Positions 9,672 to 18,993 of a stretch of DNA of 64,000 nucleotides are shown here, in pieces (positions within the stretch are counted from its first letter, which is position 1; each line of letters begins with the position of its first letter). Made by a program: the position numbers and the translations under genes. Origin of the DNA: Hyphomicrobiaceae bacterium (GTDB lineage: Bacteria; Pseudomonadota; Alphaproteobacteria; Rhizobiales; Hyphomicrobiaceae); contig JAEUMD010000009.1 in NCBI GenBank assembly GCA_016793635.1, positions 124,001-188,000 of the forward strand. Direction: 5' to 3'. The notes beneath the pieces are model-generated. The model was given only the letters and a program-made list of their open reading frames with translations, did no database searches and was not told the origin of the DNA.

Positions 9672-10937
9672 ATGACGTTTCGCGTGCACTTTCTCGTCGT
9701 CGGCGCCGTTCTCGCGGCCGGGGCCAACAGCGCCGCGGCAGCCGAGCTTCCTGCTTTGAAGGCCACGTCCGCCAACAAGGTTCCCGCGTGCGCGACACCC
9801 GGGCGGTTGATGGACTTCGTCGCCTCCCGCAATGGGGCGGTCGCCGACAAATTCAACGGCGTCGCCACCGAATACATGCGCCACGGCGAGGCGCTCGGGC
9901 TGCGCTGGGACTACGCCTTCTTTCAGATGCTGGTAGAGACGGCCAATCTGAAGTTCCCCGGCGACGTCAACGCCAAGCAGAACAATTTCGCGGGGCTCGG
10001 CGCCACTGGCGGGGGTGAACCGGGAGAGAGCTTCGAGAGCGTATCGCTCGGCGTGAAAGCGCACCTCCAGCACGTTCTCATGTATTCGGGCGAGACTGTC
10101 GCCGATCCGGTGGCGGAGCGCACACGCAAGGTGCAGGAGTGGGGCGTTCTCACCAAGTGGCAGAAGAGCATCTCCGGCCCGATGACCTTCACACAACTCA
10201 CGCGCAAGTGGTCGCCGGGAGACCGCGGCTACTGGCGTGACATCGCCTCGGTCGGCGATACGTTCTACGACAAGTTCTGCAACATCAAGGACCCACGCCC
10301 CGAGCTGGTCGCTGAAGCGCGCGGCACCGGCGTGAGCGTCGACAAGGCGGGTACGATCGCCGCGACGGAAACGGGTAAGCAGGCCATCGCCGAAGCCCGC
10401 AAGACCGGTCCGGCCGAGATCAACGGCCTGGGAGCCGCGGCGATGGCTCAGGCACAGCCGCAGGTGCCGCCGACGAAATCGAGCGCGCCTCCTGCTGCTT
10501 TCACGGTTCTCAACAGTGCCGGCACGCCGCAAACGGAGAGCGGCGCGGGTGAGGCCCAGAAGGCTGTCGCGAAAGTCGAGTCGAAGCCCGACACCGAGAC
10601 GGGCAAGAACGAACCCGCCAAATCCGAGTTCAAGCTCGCTTCGGCCGCAGGCTCTGCCGCGGCTGGCGTCAAGGCTCCCGCCGAAACCGCGAAAGCGGCG
10701 GCGAAGGGTTCATGCCGCGTCTGGCAGGCGAGCTATGGTGGCGCCAAGGCCGTCATCATCAAGGCCGTCGCCGACGGGCTCGTGAATTACACGGTTCTCG
10801 ACGTCAACGAGGGCCGCGAACAGCGCGAAGTCGCCGCCTACATCGCCGCCTATGCCAAGGACGGCGTCACCGTCGGCGAGTTCCCGACCCAGGGCAAGGC
10901 GCTAACGAAGGCGTTCGAAATCTGCCCCGAAGGTTGA
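9672..10937 (+). CDS. Secreted glucosaminidase-domain protein (paralogue 1)
   Basis: This 421-residue protein has a signal peptide (about residues 1-24) and then a glucosaminidase-like domain (about 40-210). The pattern WDYAFFQMLVETANLKF carries the likely catalytic Glu, followed by KQNNFAGLGATGGGEPG and AHLQHVLMYSGE, as in FlgJ/LytG-type N-acetylglucosaminidases that cut peptidoglycan. A low-complexity linker rich in Ala, Lys, Glu and Thr (about 220-350) leads to a C-terminal Cys-containing domain (350-421). Start ATG 9672 follows a GGGTGAT box. The next gene is a diverged paralogue 108 bases downstream, so the pair arose by duplication. Enzyme activity is inferred from the motif only. Confidence 0.7.
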   Translation: MTFRVHFLVVGAVLAAGANSAAAAELPALKATSANKVPACATPGRLMDFVASRNGAVADKFNGVATEYMRHGEALGLRWDYAFFQMLVETANLKFPGDVNAKQNNFAGLGATGGGEPGESFESVSLGVKAHLQHVLMYSGETVADPVAERTRKVQEWGVLTKWQKSISGPMTFTQLTRKWSPGDRGYWRDIASVGDTFYDKFCNIKDPRPELVAEARGTGVSVDKAGTIAATETGKQAIAEARKTGPAEINGLGAAAMAQAQPQVPPTKSSAPPAAFTVLNSAGTPQTESGAGEAQKAVAKVESKPDTETGKNEPAKSEFKLASAAGSAAAGVKAPAETAKAAAKGSCRVWQASYGGAKAVIIKAVADGLVNYTVLDVNEGREQREVAAYIAAYAKDGVTVGEFPTQGKALTKAFEICPEG

Positions 10938-11045
10938 TTGCAGCGCGTGCGGTGGCAGGGAGCCGCACGCCGAATTTCACCGAGCGCCCGAGCTTCGGGG
11001 GAAGCCGGCAACGCGAAGTAAGGCCCTTGATTATAGGGACTCGCG

Positions 11046-12380
11046 ATGACCATTCCCCGTTTCCTGGCCAGAATGCTTGCTCGTACCCGTGGCGCCGTGA
11101 CGCCGCGTGATCCCGGTATGCTAAGCCGTGTCTCGACGTCGGCTCCTTCGAGCGCGTTCGCCAAGACAAGACACCGGAACGAGCGGCGCGCGGCAATCTC
11201 CGCGATGGTTTTCGTCGCGTCGAGCATCCCCGCACTCGCGGTGCCGCCCGAGATCCGTTTGCATCGCGCCAATCGCGTACCTGCATGCGCGACGCCCGAG
11301 AGATTGATGAGCTTCCTCGTCGCGCGCAATCCGAGCCTCGACGCGCGCCATCGCGACATCGCAAAGTGGTATCGTCATCATGGAGAACGGCTGCGCGTCC
11401 GCTGGGACTATGCCTTCTTCCAGATGCTCATCGAGACGAACTATCTGACTTTCCGGCGACCGGACGGACGCCCTGGCGACGTCGGCCCGCGTCAGAACAA
11501 CTTCGCCGGCATCGGCGCGACCGGTGGCGGCGTGCCGGGCGACAGATTCCCCGATGTCGGCACGGGCGTACTGGCACAGCTCCAGCATCTCGTCGTCTAT
11601 TCCGGCGAGCCGGTGGTCGATCCGGTCGCCCCGCGCACTGCATTGAAGCAGGGCGACATCATCGCTGTCTCGCGCCAGCTTTCACGCCCCGTGCGTTTTT
11701 CCGACCTCGCCCGGCGATGGGCCGCCGATCCCCGTTATGGCAGCTCGATCGAGTCGACCGCCGATAGCTTCCGGCGCGAGTTCTGCGCGGTACGGGACGG
11801 TGGCCAGGGCGCTGGCGGCGAGGTGTTGCCGTGGCGACGTTCCTCCTCGCTCGGCGGACCACGCGAGCCAGGGACTGAGGTGAAGGATTGGTCGGCAACA
11901 GTCGAGACCGCACGCGGGGAACCGGCGGACGCGCGCAAGGCGGTTCCCCAACCAGTCGCCGCCACGAGACCGCATCAGGTTGTGCGCACCATCTGGCAGC
12001 GCGGGGGCACGAACGCGGTGCCGCCCAAGGCCGCGCCATCGCCGATGGTTTCGTCGTTGGCGCCGCCGCAACCATATCCCGCATCCAGCACGGCACGTGA
12101 AGACGCCGCCCGCTCCTCTCAATCGCCGGCAGCCGGAACAGCATCCGCGGCCGTCGTAACGTCCCCGATGTTCAATAAAGCCAGCATGAGCGGGCTGATC
12201 GGCGGCCTCGCGAACATGGCGCAAGCCATCGATGGCACGGCGATAGACGAACCGGGCGTCGATATCGATACCGCCGATACAAACGCGACGGGCGAAGAAG
12301 CAGCGACCGAGCCGAAACCACTCGGCGATTCGCCGCTGGTTGCACCGAAGCCGCGGCTTGCGCTGCGCGCATCGCGTTGA
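11046..12380 (+). CDS. Secreted glucosaminidase-domain protein (paralogue 2)
   Basis: This 444-residue protein is a paralogue of the preceding gene. It shares the blocks VPACATPERLM, WDYAFFQMLIET, RQNNFAGIGATGGG and LQHLVVYSGEPV at about residues 75-190. The N-terminus (about 1-65) is long, with a hydrophobic stretch ISAMVFVASSIPALAV near residue 55, so export with an extended leader or from a later start is likely. The C-terminal half is Pro/Ala/Ser-rich and unlike the paralogue, lacking its Cys-containing end domain. The likely catalytic Glu of the ET motif is kept. The pair probably remodels peptidoglycan, with the variable tails setting location or partners. The 66-67 bp tandem repeat lies just downstream. 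Confidence 0.65.
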   Translation: MTIPRFLARMLARTRGAVTPRDPGMLSRVSTSAPSSAFAKTRHRNERRAAISAMVFVASSIPALAVPPEIRLHRANRVPACATPERLMSFLVARNPSLDARHRDIAKWYRHHGERLRVRWDYAFFQMLIETNYLTFRRPDGRPGDVGPRQNNFAGIGATGGGVPGDRFPDVGTGVLAQLQHLVVYSGEPVVDPVAPRTALKQGDIIAVSRQLSRPVRFSDLARRWAADPRYGSSIESTADSFRREFCAVRDGGQGAGGEVLPWRRSSSLGGPREPGTEVKDWSATVETARGEPADARKAVPQPVAATRPHQVVRTIWQRGGTNAVPPKAAPSPMVSSLAPPQPYPASSTAREDAARSSQSPAAGTASAAVVTSPMFNKASMSGLIGGLANMAQAIDGTAIDEPGVDIDTADTNATGEEAATEPKPLGDSPLVAPKPRLALRASR

Positions 12381-12423
12381 CGTGTCGAGCGGCCGAGACG
12401 CGAATTATCCGGTCCGGGAACGC

Positions 12424-12672
12424 GATTCACGACCGATTGCGGCACTGCGTGCCAGTCCATCGGTCGATCGGGGCTCTGTAGACGATCCCGATTCACGACC
12501 GATCGCGGCACTGCGTGCCAGTCCATCGGTCGATCGGGGCTCTGTTAGTCGATCCCGATTCACGACCGATTGCGGCACTGCGTGCCAGTCCATCGGTCGA
12601 TCGGGGCTCTGTTAGTCGATCCCGATTCACGACCGATTGCGGCACTGCGTGCCAGTCCATCGGTCGATCGGG
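12424..12672 (+). repeat. Tandem repeat, about 3.7 copies of a 66-67 bp unit
   Basis: Units start with GATTCACGACCGAT at 12424, 12490, 12557 and 12624; the last copy is cut short at about 12672. Each contains GGCACTGCGTGCC, a palindrome able to form a short hairpin, and CCATCGGTCGATCGGG. The copies are almost identical, so expansion is recent. The array fills the gap between two convergent genes and ends two bases before the stop codon of the next one. Confidence 0.9.
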
Positions 12673-12673
12673 A

Positions 12674-13666
12674 TCACTGCGGCACCAGATACTTCAACGC
12701 CGCGCTCGATACGGCGCCGCCGATCACGCACGGAATTCCGAACTCGACTTGGCCGACGGCCGCCGCCGCAACGCAGCCCAGCGCCAGCACCGTCTGTCCC
12801 GCCTGCCCCCACCAAACGGTATCGCGGGAGGTCTGCGGTCCCTTCACCTTCAACTCCTCGATCGCCTTCATCGCATCCTTGCGGATGCGCGACGTCTCGA
12901 GCGTCTCCGCCGCGACGATCACCTCGCGCAGGGGCTTGCGAACGACATCGGGCTGCCTGTTGATCTCCTCGGTCATGATGGAGATGAGTCCACGATCTCG
13001 TGCGGCGTTGCTCGCGAGCGTCCACTTCGCCATCGAGCCGATGGTGAGCTTCTCCACGCTGTCGCGCTCGGCCGTCCATGCGAGCGCTGTAATGATGGCA
13101 CGTGCCGGCTCAGCCGAACCGGTGGCGAAGTAGCGCCCCCAGTGCACGTCGATGGCGAAGGCGCCCGTGTCGGCGGTCATCAACTGGTCGAGCATCGGCC
13201 CACCACGAAAGAGATAACGGTCGAGCAGAACCTTGCGCGCGGGCATGCGCTCGACGAACGCGGTCAAGAGCTCCTTCCACGCAGGCAGTCCCGAAAAGGC
13301 GATCGCCTTGATAAGCACAGCCTGGCTGTCGGGCGGCAAAGGGAACATCGCTGCGACCAGCTTCTCCGCTCCCGCGCCACTCTCGCCGATCACACCGGCG
13401 ATGAAGCCCGTATAAATGCCAGCCTCCTCGGGTTCACGCAGCAGGCCGAGATCGCTCATGGCCTTGACGGCACCCGGCACTAGTTTTGGCCGCTTGTTCT
13501 CGCGATACCCGCTGATGAACTCGAGCACGTCCTCCGTTTTTTTGTACTGGGGCGCAGCCGCCGGCATCTGCTTCGCCGCGCGATGTGGAGACGCCGCCTG
13601 AACCCCTGCCACGTTGGCGAGCAGTCGGGAAAGTACGAGCAGTGCGATGAAAAACGGCCTCAGCAT
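12674..13666 (-). CDS. Hypothetical exported protein, helical
   Basis: This 330-residue protein starts with a signal peptide or anchor (residues 1-24, MLRPFFIALLVLSRLLANVA). The body is mostly alpha-helical and rich in Ala, Leu and Glu, and a Gly/Ala-rich hydrophobic segment lies at about 290-320 near the C-terminus. I recognise no catalytic motif or named domain. The region around KKTEDVLEFISGYRENKRP and the repeated helices suggest a periplasmic binding or scaffold role, which is only a guess. It is convergent with the glucosaminidase-like pair, and its stop codon abuts the tandem repeat. A divergent uvrC lies 131 bases upstream. Confidence 0.6.
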   Translation of the reverse strand: MLRPFFIALLVLSRLLANVAGVQAASPHRAAKQMPAAAPQYKKTEDVLEFISGYRENKRPKLVPGAVKAMSDLGLLREPEEAGIYTGFIAGVIGESGAGAEKLVAAMFPLPPDSQAVLIKAIAFSGLPAWKELLTAFVERMPARKVLLDRYLFRGGPMLDQLMTADTGAFAIDVHWGRYFATGSAEPARAIITALAWTAERDSVEKLTIGSMAKWTLASNAARDRGLISIMTEEINRQPDVVRKPLREVIVAAETLETSRIRKDAMKAIEELKVKGPQTSRDTVWWGQAGQTVLALGCVAAAAVGQVEFGIPCVIGGAVSSAALKYLVPQ

Positions 13667-13797
13667 CCATCCAGAGGCCGGCCGGGAGACGGCGATTTTA
13701 TGGCGCGTCGGCGCTCAGCAGCCGCCCCATTCTGTGCCGCGGCCATCTTCGTGCAGCGGCTTGACGCCCGGCGCGCCTCCCGACACATCTAGCCCCC

Positions 13798-15975
13798 ATG
13801 TCCGCCGACGATACACCAGAGCCCCCCGCACCGCCCGCCGCCTCCGGCGGCGAGGCACCTGCCGCGTCCACCGCGTCGGAGGCCAAGGACCACGCGCGCA
13901 TCGGGCCTGAGGTCATCGCCGACTACATCAAGCGCCTTCCCGGTTCCCCCGGCGTCTACCGCATGATCGACACCGCGGGCGACGTGATCTACGTCGGCAA
14001 GGCGCGCAACCTGAGGGCCCGCGTCTCCAACTACGCGCGCCTCGGCGGCCACACCAATCGCATCGCGCGCATGATCTGCGAGACGGCGTCGATGGAGTTC
14101 GTCACGGTCCGCACCGAGGCCGAAGCGCTCCTGCTTGAAGCCAACCTCATCAAGCGCTTCAAGCCACGCTTCAACGTGCTGATGCGCGACGACAAGTCGT
14201 TCCCCTACATTCTGATCGCGCGTGACCACGCCAGCCCGCAGATCCTGAAACACCGCGGAGCGCGCACGCGCAAGGGCGACTATTTCGGCCCGTTTGCATC
14301 CGCTGGCGCCGTCAACCGCACCATCAACATGCTGCAACGGGCGTTCCTGCTCAGAACATGCTCCGATAGTGTCTACGACAGCCGCACACGCCCATGCCTG
14401 CTGTTTCAGATCAAGCGCTGCGCTGGCCCATGTACCGGAGAGATCGCTGCCGCGGAGTACGAGTCCCTGGTCGATGAAGCGGTGCGCTTCCTGCGCGGCG
14501 AGAGCCAGAACGTGCGCGACATGTACAAGCGCCTCATGCAGGAAGCCTCCGACGCCCTGGAGTTCGAGCGCGCCGCGAAATACCGCAACCGCCTCTGGGC
14601 CCTCGCACACGTCACGTCGGATCAGTCGATCAACCTCGATGGCGTCGAGGAAGCCGACATCTTCGCGGCCCACCAGGAGGGCGGACAAACCTGCATCCAG
14701 GTGTTCTTCTTCCGCGCTGGTCAGAACTGGGGCAACCGCGCCTATTTCCCCAAGGCCGACCGCTCGCTCGCCGCCGCGGACGTGCTCGGCCCGTTCATCG
14801 CGCAGTTCTACGACGACAAGCCAGTCCCGCGCCTCGTCCTACTCTCCGAGGACGTGGCAGACCGCGAGCTGCTGACGGACGCGCTCTCGACGAAGGCGGA
14901 ACGGCGCATCGAGATCCGTGTGCCGCAACGGGGCGCGAAGTCGTCGCTCGTCGAACATGCGCTGACCAACGCGCGAGAGGCGCTCGGGCGCCGCCTCGCC
15001 GAGACGTCCTCGCAACGCCGCCTCCTCGAGTCGCTTGCCGAGCGCTTTGCACTTCCGTGCATCCCTCGCCGAATCGAGGTCTACGACAATAGCCACATCG
15101 CCGGCACCAACGCTGTCGGTGCAATGATCGTCGCGGGTGGCGAGGGCTTCGTCAAAAGCCAGTACCGCAAGTTCAACATCAAGTCCGAGAGCCTAACGCC
15201 GGGCGACGACTACGCGATGATGCGCGAGGTTCTGACACGACGATTCAAGCGGCTGGCTGCGTCGGGTGGGAACGACGGCGAGAGTGAAGCGGAGGCCGGA
15301 GCGTACGCCGAAGCGGAGACCGAGCCGAGCGACGTAGCGGTTGGCGACCATCTCATCGCGGACACGGCGAGCGACGCCGCTGCGACACTCGCCGAAGCCC
15401 TCGACGCCGGACTCGCCGCCAGCGACGGCGGTCTCGAACCGGAACCCATAACGACCGACGGAGAGGCAGACGACCCGGCACCTGACGAGACCGATGGAGA
15501 TGCAGGCCCCTTCCCCGACCGCCCGGATCTGGTGCTGATCGACGGCGGCGCCGGACAGCTCAAGATCGCCTTGGATGTTCTGGCCTCGCTCGCGATCACC
15601 GACATCGCAGTGATCGGTGTCGCCAAGGGCCCCGACCGCGACGCCGGGCGCGAGCACTTCCATTTTCCCGGCCGTGACCGCCCGGTAATGCTCGAACCAC
15701 GCGACCCCGTGCTCTATTTCGTCCAGCGCCTGCGCGACGAGGCCCACCGCTTCGCCATCGGCACGCACCGCGCCAAACGGTCGAAGGCGATCGGCGCCAA
15801 TCCGCTCGACGAGATCACCGGCATCGGACCGACCCGTAAGCGCGCGCTGATGACTCACTTCGGCTCGGCCAAGGCCGTCTCCCGCGCCGGAATCGAGGAC
15901 TTGAAGGCCGTCGCCGGCATCTCCGCCGACATGGCGCAGCGGATCTACGACTTCTTCCACGAGCGGAGAGGCTGA
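13798..15975 (+). CDS. uvrC: Excinuclease ABC subunit C
   Basis: UvrC makes both incisions in nucleotide excision repair together with UvrB. The domains are in order: a GIY-YIG endonuclease ([12 protein letters not shown], then [14 protein letters not shown], about residues 45-85), a cysteine cluster [20 protein letters not shown], the UVR UvrB-binding helix pair near 240, the RNase H-like endonuclease with [17 protein letters not shown] near 425 and [13 protein letters not shown] near 578, and C-terminal helix-hairpin-helix motifs ([17 protein letters not shown]). At 725 residues it is longer than the usual 610-650, because about 85 acidic, Ala-rich residues are inserted at roughly 488-573. 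The first 35 residues are a low-complexity extension. Confidence 0.96.
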   Translation: MSADDTPEPPAPPAASGGEAPAASTASEAKDHARIGPEVIADYIKRLPGSPGVYRMIDTAGDVIYVGKARNLRARVSNYARLGGHTNRIARMICETASMEFVTVRTEAEALLLEANLIKRFKPRFNVLMRDDKSFPYILIARDHASPQILKHRGARTRKGDYFGPFASAGAVNRTINMLQRAFLLRTCSDSVYDSRTRPCLLFQIKRCAGPCTGEIAAAEYESLVDEAVRFLRGESQNVRDMYKRLMQEASDALEFERAAKYRNRLWALAHVTSDQSINLDGVEEADIFAAHQEGGQTCIQVFFFRAGQNWGNRAYFPKADRSLAAADVLGPFIAQFYDDKPVPRLVLLSEDVADRELLTDALSTKAERRIEIRVPQRGAKSSLVEHALTNAREALGRRLAETSSQRRLLESLAERFALPCIPRRIEVYDNSHIAGTNAVGAMIVAGGEGFVKSQYRKFNIKSESLTPGDDYAMMREVLTRRFKRLAASGGNDGESEAEAGAYAEAETEPSDVAVGDHLIADTASDAAATLAEALDAGLAASDGGLEPEPITTDGEADDPAPDETDGDAGPFPDRPDLVLIDGGAGQLKIALDVLASLAITDIAVIGVAKGPDRDAGREHFHFPGRDRPVMLEPRDPVLYFVQRLRDEAHRFAIGTHRAKRSKAIGANPLDEITGIGPTRKRALMTHFGSAKAVSRAGIEDLKAVAGISADMAQRIYDFFHERRG

Positions 15976-16236
15976 GCAGGACGCAGTTTTCGAAGACGCC
16001 GACTGGCCGGTCACGCACTATGTCATCGGAATGTCACCGGATAGACGCGCAGTCCGCAGGAGCCTTCCGAGGCGTGGTGCGCTTCGTGACGCGCCGTCCG
16101 CTACGCCCACGAAGCGCCAATGCTGATAGCTACACAAGGCGACCCGCATCCGTGCGGGACGACAGTCAATGGAAGGACGTGCTCAAACGGCCTCCCGAAA
16201 AACTTAACACGAAACGGAATCAGTTTCGGGAGCCGA

Positions 16237-16968
16237 TCAGACCGGCCAGAAAACGACCTCCTCCGAAACGCGCTCGAAACGTGGCTCCCTCTCCCCCTTG
16301 AACAGCTCCAACTTTGTTCGCTGTCGCTCGCCGCGCCAAAGATCGATGTGGCTTCCGCCCGCGTCCGGTTTGTTCTGGTCTCGCCAATATCGATGAAAAT
16401 AAATAATACCATTCACGTCCTTGAGCGCCGATCGGAATTCCATCTTCTCCTTTGCAGAACGAAAGCGTCGAGCGCCGCCAATGCCGCGAAAGAAGTCGGA
16501 TTGCCCGTCGCGTCTAGCAGATGACAGCGCCGACACGGCCAAACTGCATTCATAGGCATTGATGAAATGGCATTCGCCGGGGGGATGCCAATCGCAACCT
16601 CCTTTTCCGCCCTTGAGCTCGCGGCAGGTTCTCGGGCGCCCAACGGCATTCGTTTCTCGCATGATTTCCGGCAGCTCGGCGTACGTTTTCTCGCCGAACG
16701 CGCTGCGTAGCGCAATTCCGAACCGGACGGCGCACTGGTCGTCGATGACACCTCCATTGTACGTGCAGGCCGTTTTGAGCATGGGACCGCATGGGTGGCG
16801 ATTTCCAGCCCCCTTGGCATCGCCAAGAGGGTGGCCGGCCCACAATCTGTCAAATAACGACGGGGAGTTGGCCGTCACATCAATTGCGGGATGGCACAAC
16901 AAGACAGCAGCACCGCCCAATATGAAATCACGCCGATTATTCAACGCAAGCCCCCGCACTCTGCGCAT
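16237..16968 (-). CDS. Tae4-like peptidoglycan amidase with Tat-type signal
   Basis: This 243-residue protein resembles the T6SS amidase effector 4 (Tae4) family, cysteine peptidases that cut the gamma-D-Glu-mDAP bond of peptidoglycan. The catalytic pattern is visible: Cys79 in DQCAVRFGIAL, then GVRP-like VGRPRTC, GIIYFHRYW, and His207/Asp209 in GSHIDLW. Unlike typical Tae4 effectors it begins with a twin-arginine-like leader, NNRRDFILGGAAVLL (residues 10-24), so self-export to the periplasm is likely. ATG 16968 was used; a TTG eight codons later is possible. No Tai4 immunity gene or T6SS gene lies nearby. The surrounding DNA is visibly less GC-rich than the core genes, suggesting horizontal transfer. 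Confidence 0.7.
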   Translation of the reverse strand: MRRVRGLALNNRRDFILGGAAVLLCHPAIDVTANSPSLFDRLWAGHPLGDAKGAGNRHPCGPMLKTACTYNGGVIDDQCAVRFGIALRSAFGEKTYAELPEIMRETNAVGRPRTCRELKGGKGGCDWHPPGECHFINAYECSLAVSALSSARRDGQSDFFRGIGGARRFRSAKEKMEFRSALKDVNGIIYFHRYWRDQNKPDAGGSHIDLWRGERQRTKLELFKGEREPRFERVSEEVVFWPV

Positions 16969-17268
16969 CCAAAAGCATCATCCAAGAACTGGGAAACAAC
17001 GCAACACAGGCTCATAAAATTCGTTTTCGCAAGCTTAACATTACACGCGAAAACCACAAGGCCGCTCACCCATCGAAGCCGTCAAAACTTCGCCCGAAGC
17101 GCTAAATTCAAGCCATCCCCGAAGGAGCCTGCTCGACCCGACCGTCGATCTGGCGTCGAACGGAGGCGCGAGGCGTCACGCCTCGTCGTTGGAATCACGA
17201 GACGTGTTTGGAGCCACAGGCCTTGGCCAAGTGGGACTTGGCCGGAGCGGGATACCACCTCTCCGATT
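16969..17268. other. Lower-GC intergenic region upstream of the Tae4-like gene
   Basis: This 300-base stretch contains AT-richer DNA than its surroundings (for example around 17020-17060) and no convincing gene. It probably holds the promoter of the Tae4-like gene. I see no repeat or integrase remnant. Confidence 0.4.
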
Positions 17269-17583
17269 TCAGCGCTTTCCGCGGATCTCCGCTTCGGTGA
17301 TCGAGACGCCCCGATCGGCAAGCCAGCGCTGCATGCGCGCGAGCTTCACGCCGAACTCGCAGGTTGGCGCCTCGCGGTCCATGGCGAGCTGGTAGTCGGC
17401 CAGAAGCCGGTTGCGCTCCGCCTCACTCAGACCGGACCACGCGCGTAACGGACTTGCCTCGATCAATCGTACCTCCTGCCGGCGGCCACGCACGTCCACA
17501 CCGTGGACGTGCGTAAAGCGAGGTTTCGGCCACCATCCACGCCGGGCGTCCGGGGGCATCATGGAATAGCGCCCGGTCCCCAT
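17269..17583 (-). CDS. Small conserved hypothetical protein
   Basis: This 104-residue protein has a basic, Trp-rich N-terminus (GWWPKPRFTHVHGVDVRGRR) and a helical C-terminal half with ASPLRAWSGLSEAERNRLLADY. I recognise no family. It is divergent from pgsA with 35 bases between the two start codons used here, and a later ATG at 17562 would widen that gap. The coding call rests on the ordered composition and position next to a core gene. Confidence 0.45.
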   Translation of the reverse strand: MGTGRYSMMPPDARRGWWPKPRFTHVHGVDVRGRRQEVRLIEASPLRAWSGLSEAERNRLLADYQLAMDREAPTCEFGVKLARMQRWLADRGVSITEAEIRGKR

Positions 17584-17618
17584 TGACGAACCCGCCCACC
17601 GATGATGTACCAGTGCCT

Positions 17619-18206
17619 ATGAGCATTGCCCCCGCCCGCTCCGCAACGATGAGCCTCCCCAACGTGCTGACCTATGGCCGCATCGCGGCCGTACCGGCGC
17701 TCGTGGCTTGCCTCTATTTCCTCAAGGGTGACGTTGCGCGCTGGTCGGCGTTCACGCTGTTCGTGCTGGCTGCCCTCACCGACTGGCTCGACGGCTATCT
17801 CGCCCGCGCTTGGGAACAGCAATCCACCCTCGGCGCGATGCTCGACCCGATCGCCGATAAGCTGCTGGTTGGCGCGGCGCTGCTCATGCTCGTCCACGAC
17901 AATACCATCAACGGCATATCGATCTGGGCGGCCGTGATAATCCTCAGCCGTGAGATCCTCGTCTCGGGCCTCAGGGAATTCCTGGCCGAGCTGAACGTCA
18001 AGATCCGCGTCTCCCAGCTCGCCAAATGGAAAACCACGGTGCAGCTCGCGGCTCTCGCGGTGCTGCTGGCCGGTCCCGCCGCCGCCCGCTACTTTCCAAC
18101 CGCCGAAGTGGCCGGGATAGCGCTCCTCTGGCTCGCCGCCCTGCTGACCCTGTGGACGGGCTACGATTACTTGAAGGCCGGCGTCCGGCACGCCATCTCC
18201 CACTAG
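17619..18206 (+). CDS. pgsA: CDP-diacylglycerol-glycerol-3-phosphate 3-phosphatidyltransferase
   Basis: PgsA makes phosphatidylglycerol phosphate from CDP-diacylglycerol and glycerol 3-phosphate, the committed step to phosphatidylglycerol and cardiolipin, in the inner membrane. The CDP-alcohol phosphotransferase signature D-G-x2-A-R-x8-G-x3-D-x3-D is complete: DGYLARAWEQQSTLGAMLD followed by PIADK (about residues 55-80). About five to six hydrophobic segments surround it. The protein has 195 residues, typical of the family. ATG 17619 gives MSIAPARSATMSLPNVLTYGR; the second Met (MSLPN) is also possible. moaD and moaE follow on the same strand, probably as one transcript. Confidence 0.93.
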   Translation: MSIAPARSATMSLPNVLTYGRIAAVPALVACLYFLKGDVARWSAFTLFVLAALTDWLDGYLARAWEQQSTLGAMLDPIADKLLVGAALLMLVHDNTINGISIWAAVIILSREILVSGLREFLAELNVKIRVSQLAKWKTTVQLAALAVLLAGPAAARYFPTAEVAGIALLWLAALLTLWTGYDYLKAGVRHAISH

Positions 18207-18239
18207 CCCCTCGTCCTGGGACCGAGAGTAGAGGCCCTC

Positions 18240-18536
18240 ATGACCGTTCAAACCGCCATATCCGCCGGTGCCCAAACCCGGTCCTTGCAGGTGCTTTATT
18301 TCGCCTGGGTGCGCGAGCTCGTCGGACGCTCCGGCGAGACGGTGACGTGCCCCGCCGCGCTCATCACCGTCGCCGACCTGATCGGCTGGCTGAAGACGCG
18401 GGGACCGGAGTACGCCGCTGCCTTCGAGCGCTCCGAGCTGATCCGCGCGGCGATCGACAAAACCCATGTCAAGCCGACGGCCTCGATTGCCGAGGCGCGT
18501 GAAATCGCCTTCTTCCCGCCGGTCACCGGAGGCTGA
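18240..18536 (+). CDS. moaD: Molybdopterin synthase sulfur-carrier subunit
   Basis: MoaD is the ubiquitin-like small subunit whose C-terminal thiocarboxylate supplies sulfur to molybdopterin. The 98-residue protein ends FFPPVTGG, the required Gly-Gly tail, and contains the conserved FAWVRELVG start of the ubiquitin fold near residue 21 and ADLIGWL near 48. The N-terminus is about 15 residues longer than in E. coli MoaD, so a later start is possible. It is directly followed by moaE with 4 bases between them. Confidence 0.93.
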   Translation: MTVQTAISAGAQTRSLQVLYFAWVRELVGRSGETVTCPAALITVADLIGWLKTRGPEYAAAFERSELIRAAIDKTHVKPTASIAEAREIAFFPPVTGG

Positions 18537-18540
18537 GGCG

Positions 18541-18993
18541 ATGGCCGTCCGTGTGCAGCCCGGCGATTTCGATATCGGCGCCGAAGTGGCCCGCCTCGTC
18601 GCCGGCGACACCGAGATCGGCGCCGTCGTCACGTTCACGGGAACCGTGCGCGGCGAGGCCAAGGGCGACGCGATCGTCGCCATGGAACTCGAGCACTATC
18701 CCGGCATGACCGAGGCCGAACTCGAGCGCATCGAAGCCGAGGCGGCCGCCCGCTGGCCGCTGCAGCGGTCCCTCGTCATCCATCGCTATGGCCGCCTCGC
18801 GCCCGGCGACAATATCGTGCTGGTGGTCACCGCCTCGCGCCATCGCCAGGCGGCGTTCGAGGCGGCCGAGTTCCTGATGGATTTCCTTAAGACCCGTGCC
18901 CCGTTCTGGAAGAAGGAGACCCGTGCCGACGGCAGCGGCGGATGGGTCGATGCGCGCGTCACCGACGACGACGCTCTCGCACGCTGGAAATAA
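18541..18993 (+). CDS. moaE: Molybdopterin synthase catalytic subunit
   Basis: MoaE joins with MoaD to convert precursor Z (cyclic pyranopterin monophosphate) to molybdopterin. The 150-residue protein shows the family blocks VVTFTGTVRG near residue 30, LEHYPGMTEAEL near 52, IHRYGRLAPGDNIVLV near 80, and the active-site region FLKTRAPFWKKE near 115 with the conserved lysines. ATG 18541 follows GGAGGCTGAGGCG. Together with moaD it indicates that the organism makes molybdenum cofactor; no molybdoenzyme gene is visible in this window. Confidence 0.95.
   Translation: MAVRVQPGDFDIGAEVARLVAGDTEIGAVVTFTGTVRGEAKGDAIVAMELEHYPGMTEAELERIEAEAAARWPLQRSLVIHRYGRLAPGDNIVLVVTASRHRQAAFEAAEFLMDFLKTRAPFWKKETRADGSGGWVDARVTDDDALARWK

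Noticed and set aside
12424..12672. CRISPR array
   Set aside because: The units are directly adjacent 66-67 bp copies without variable spacers, and no cas genes are present.
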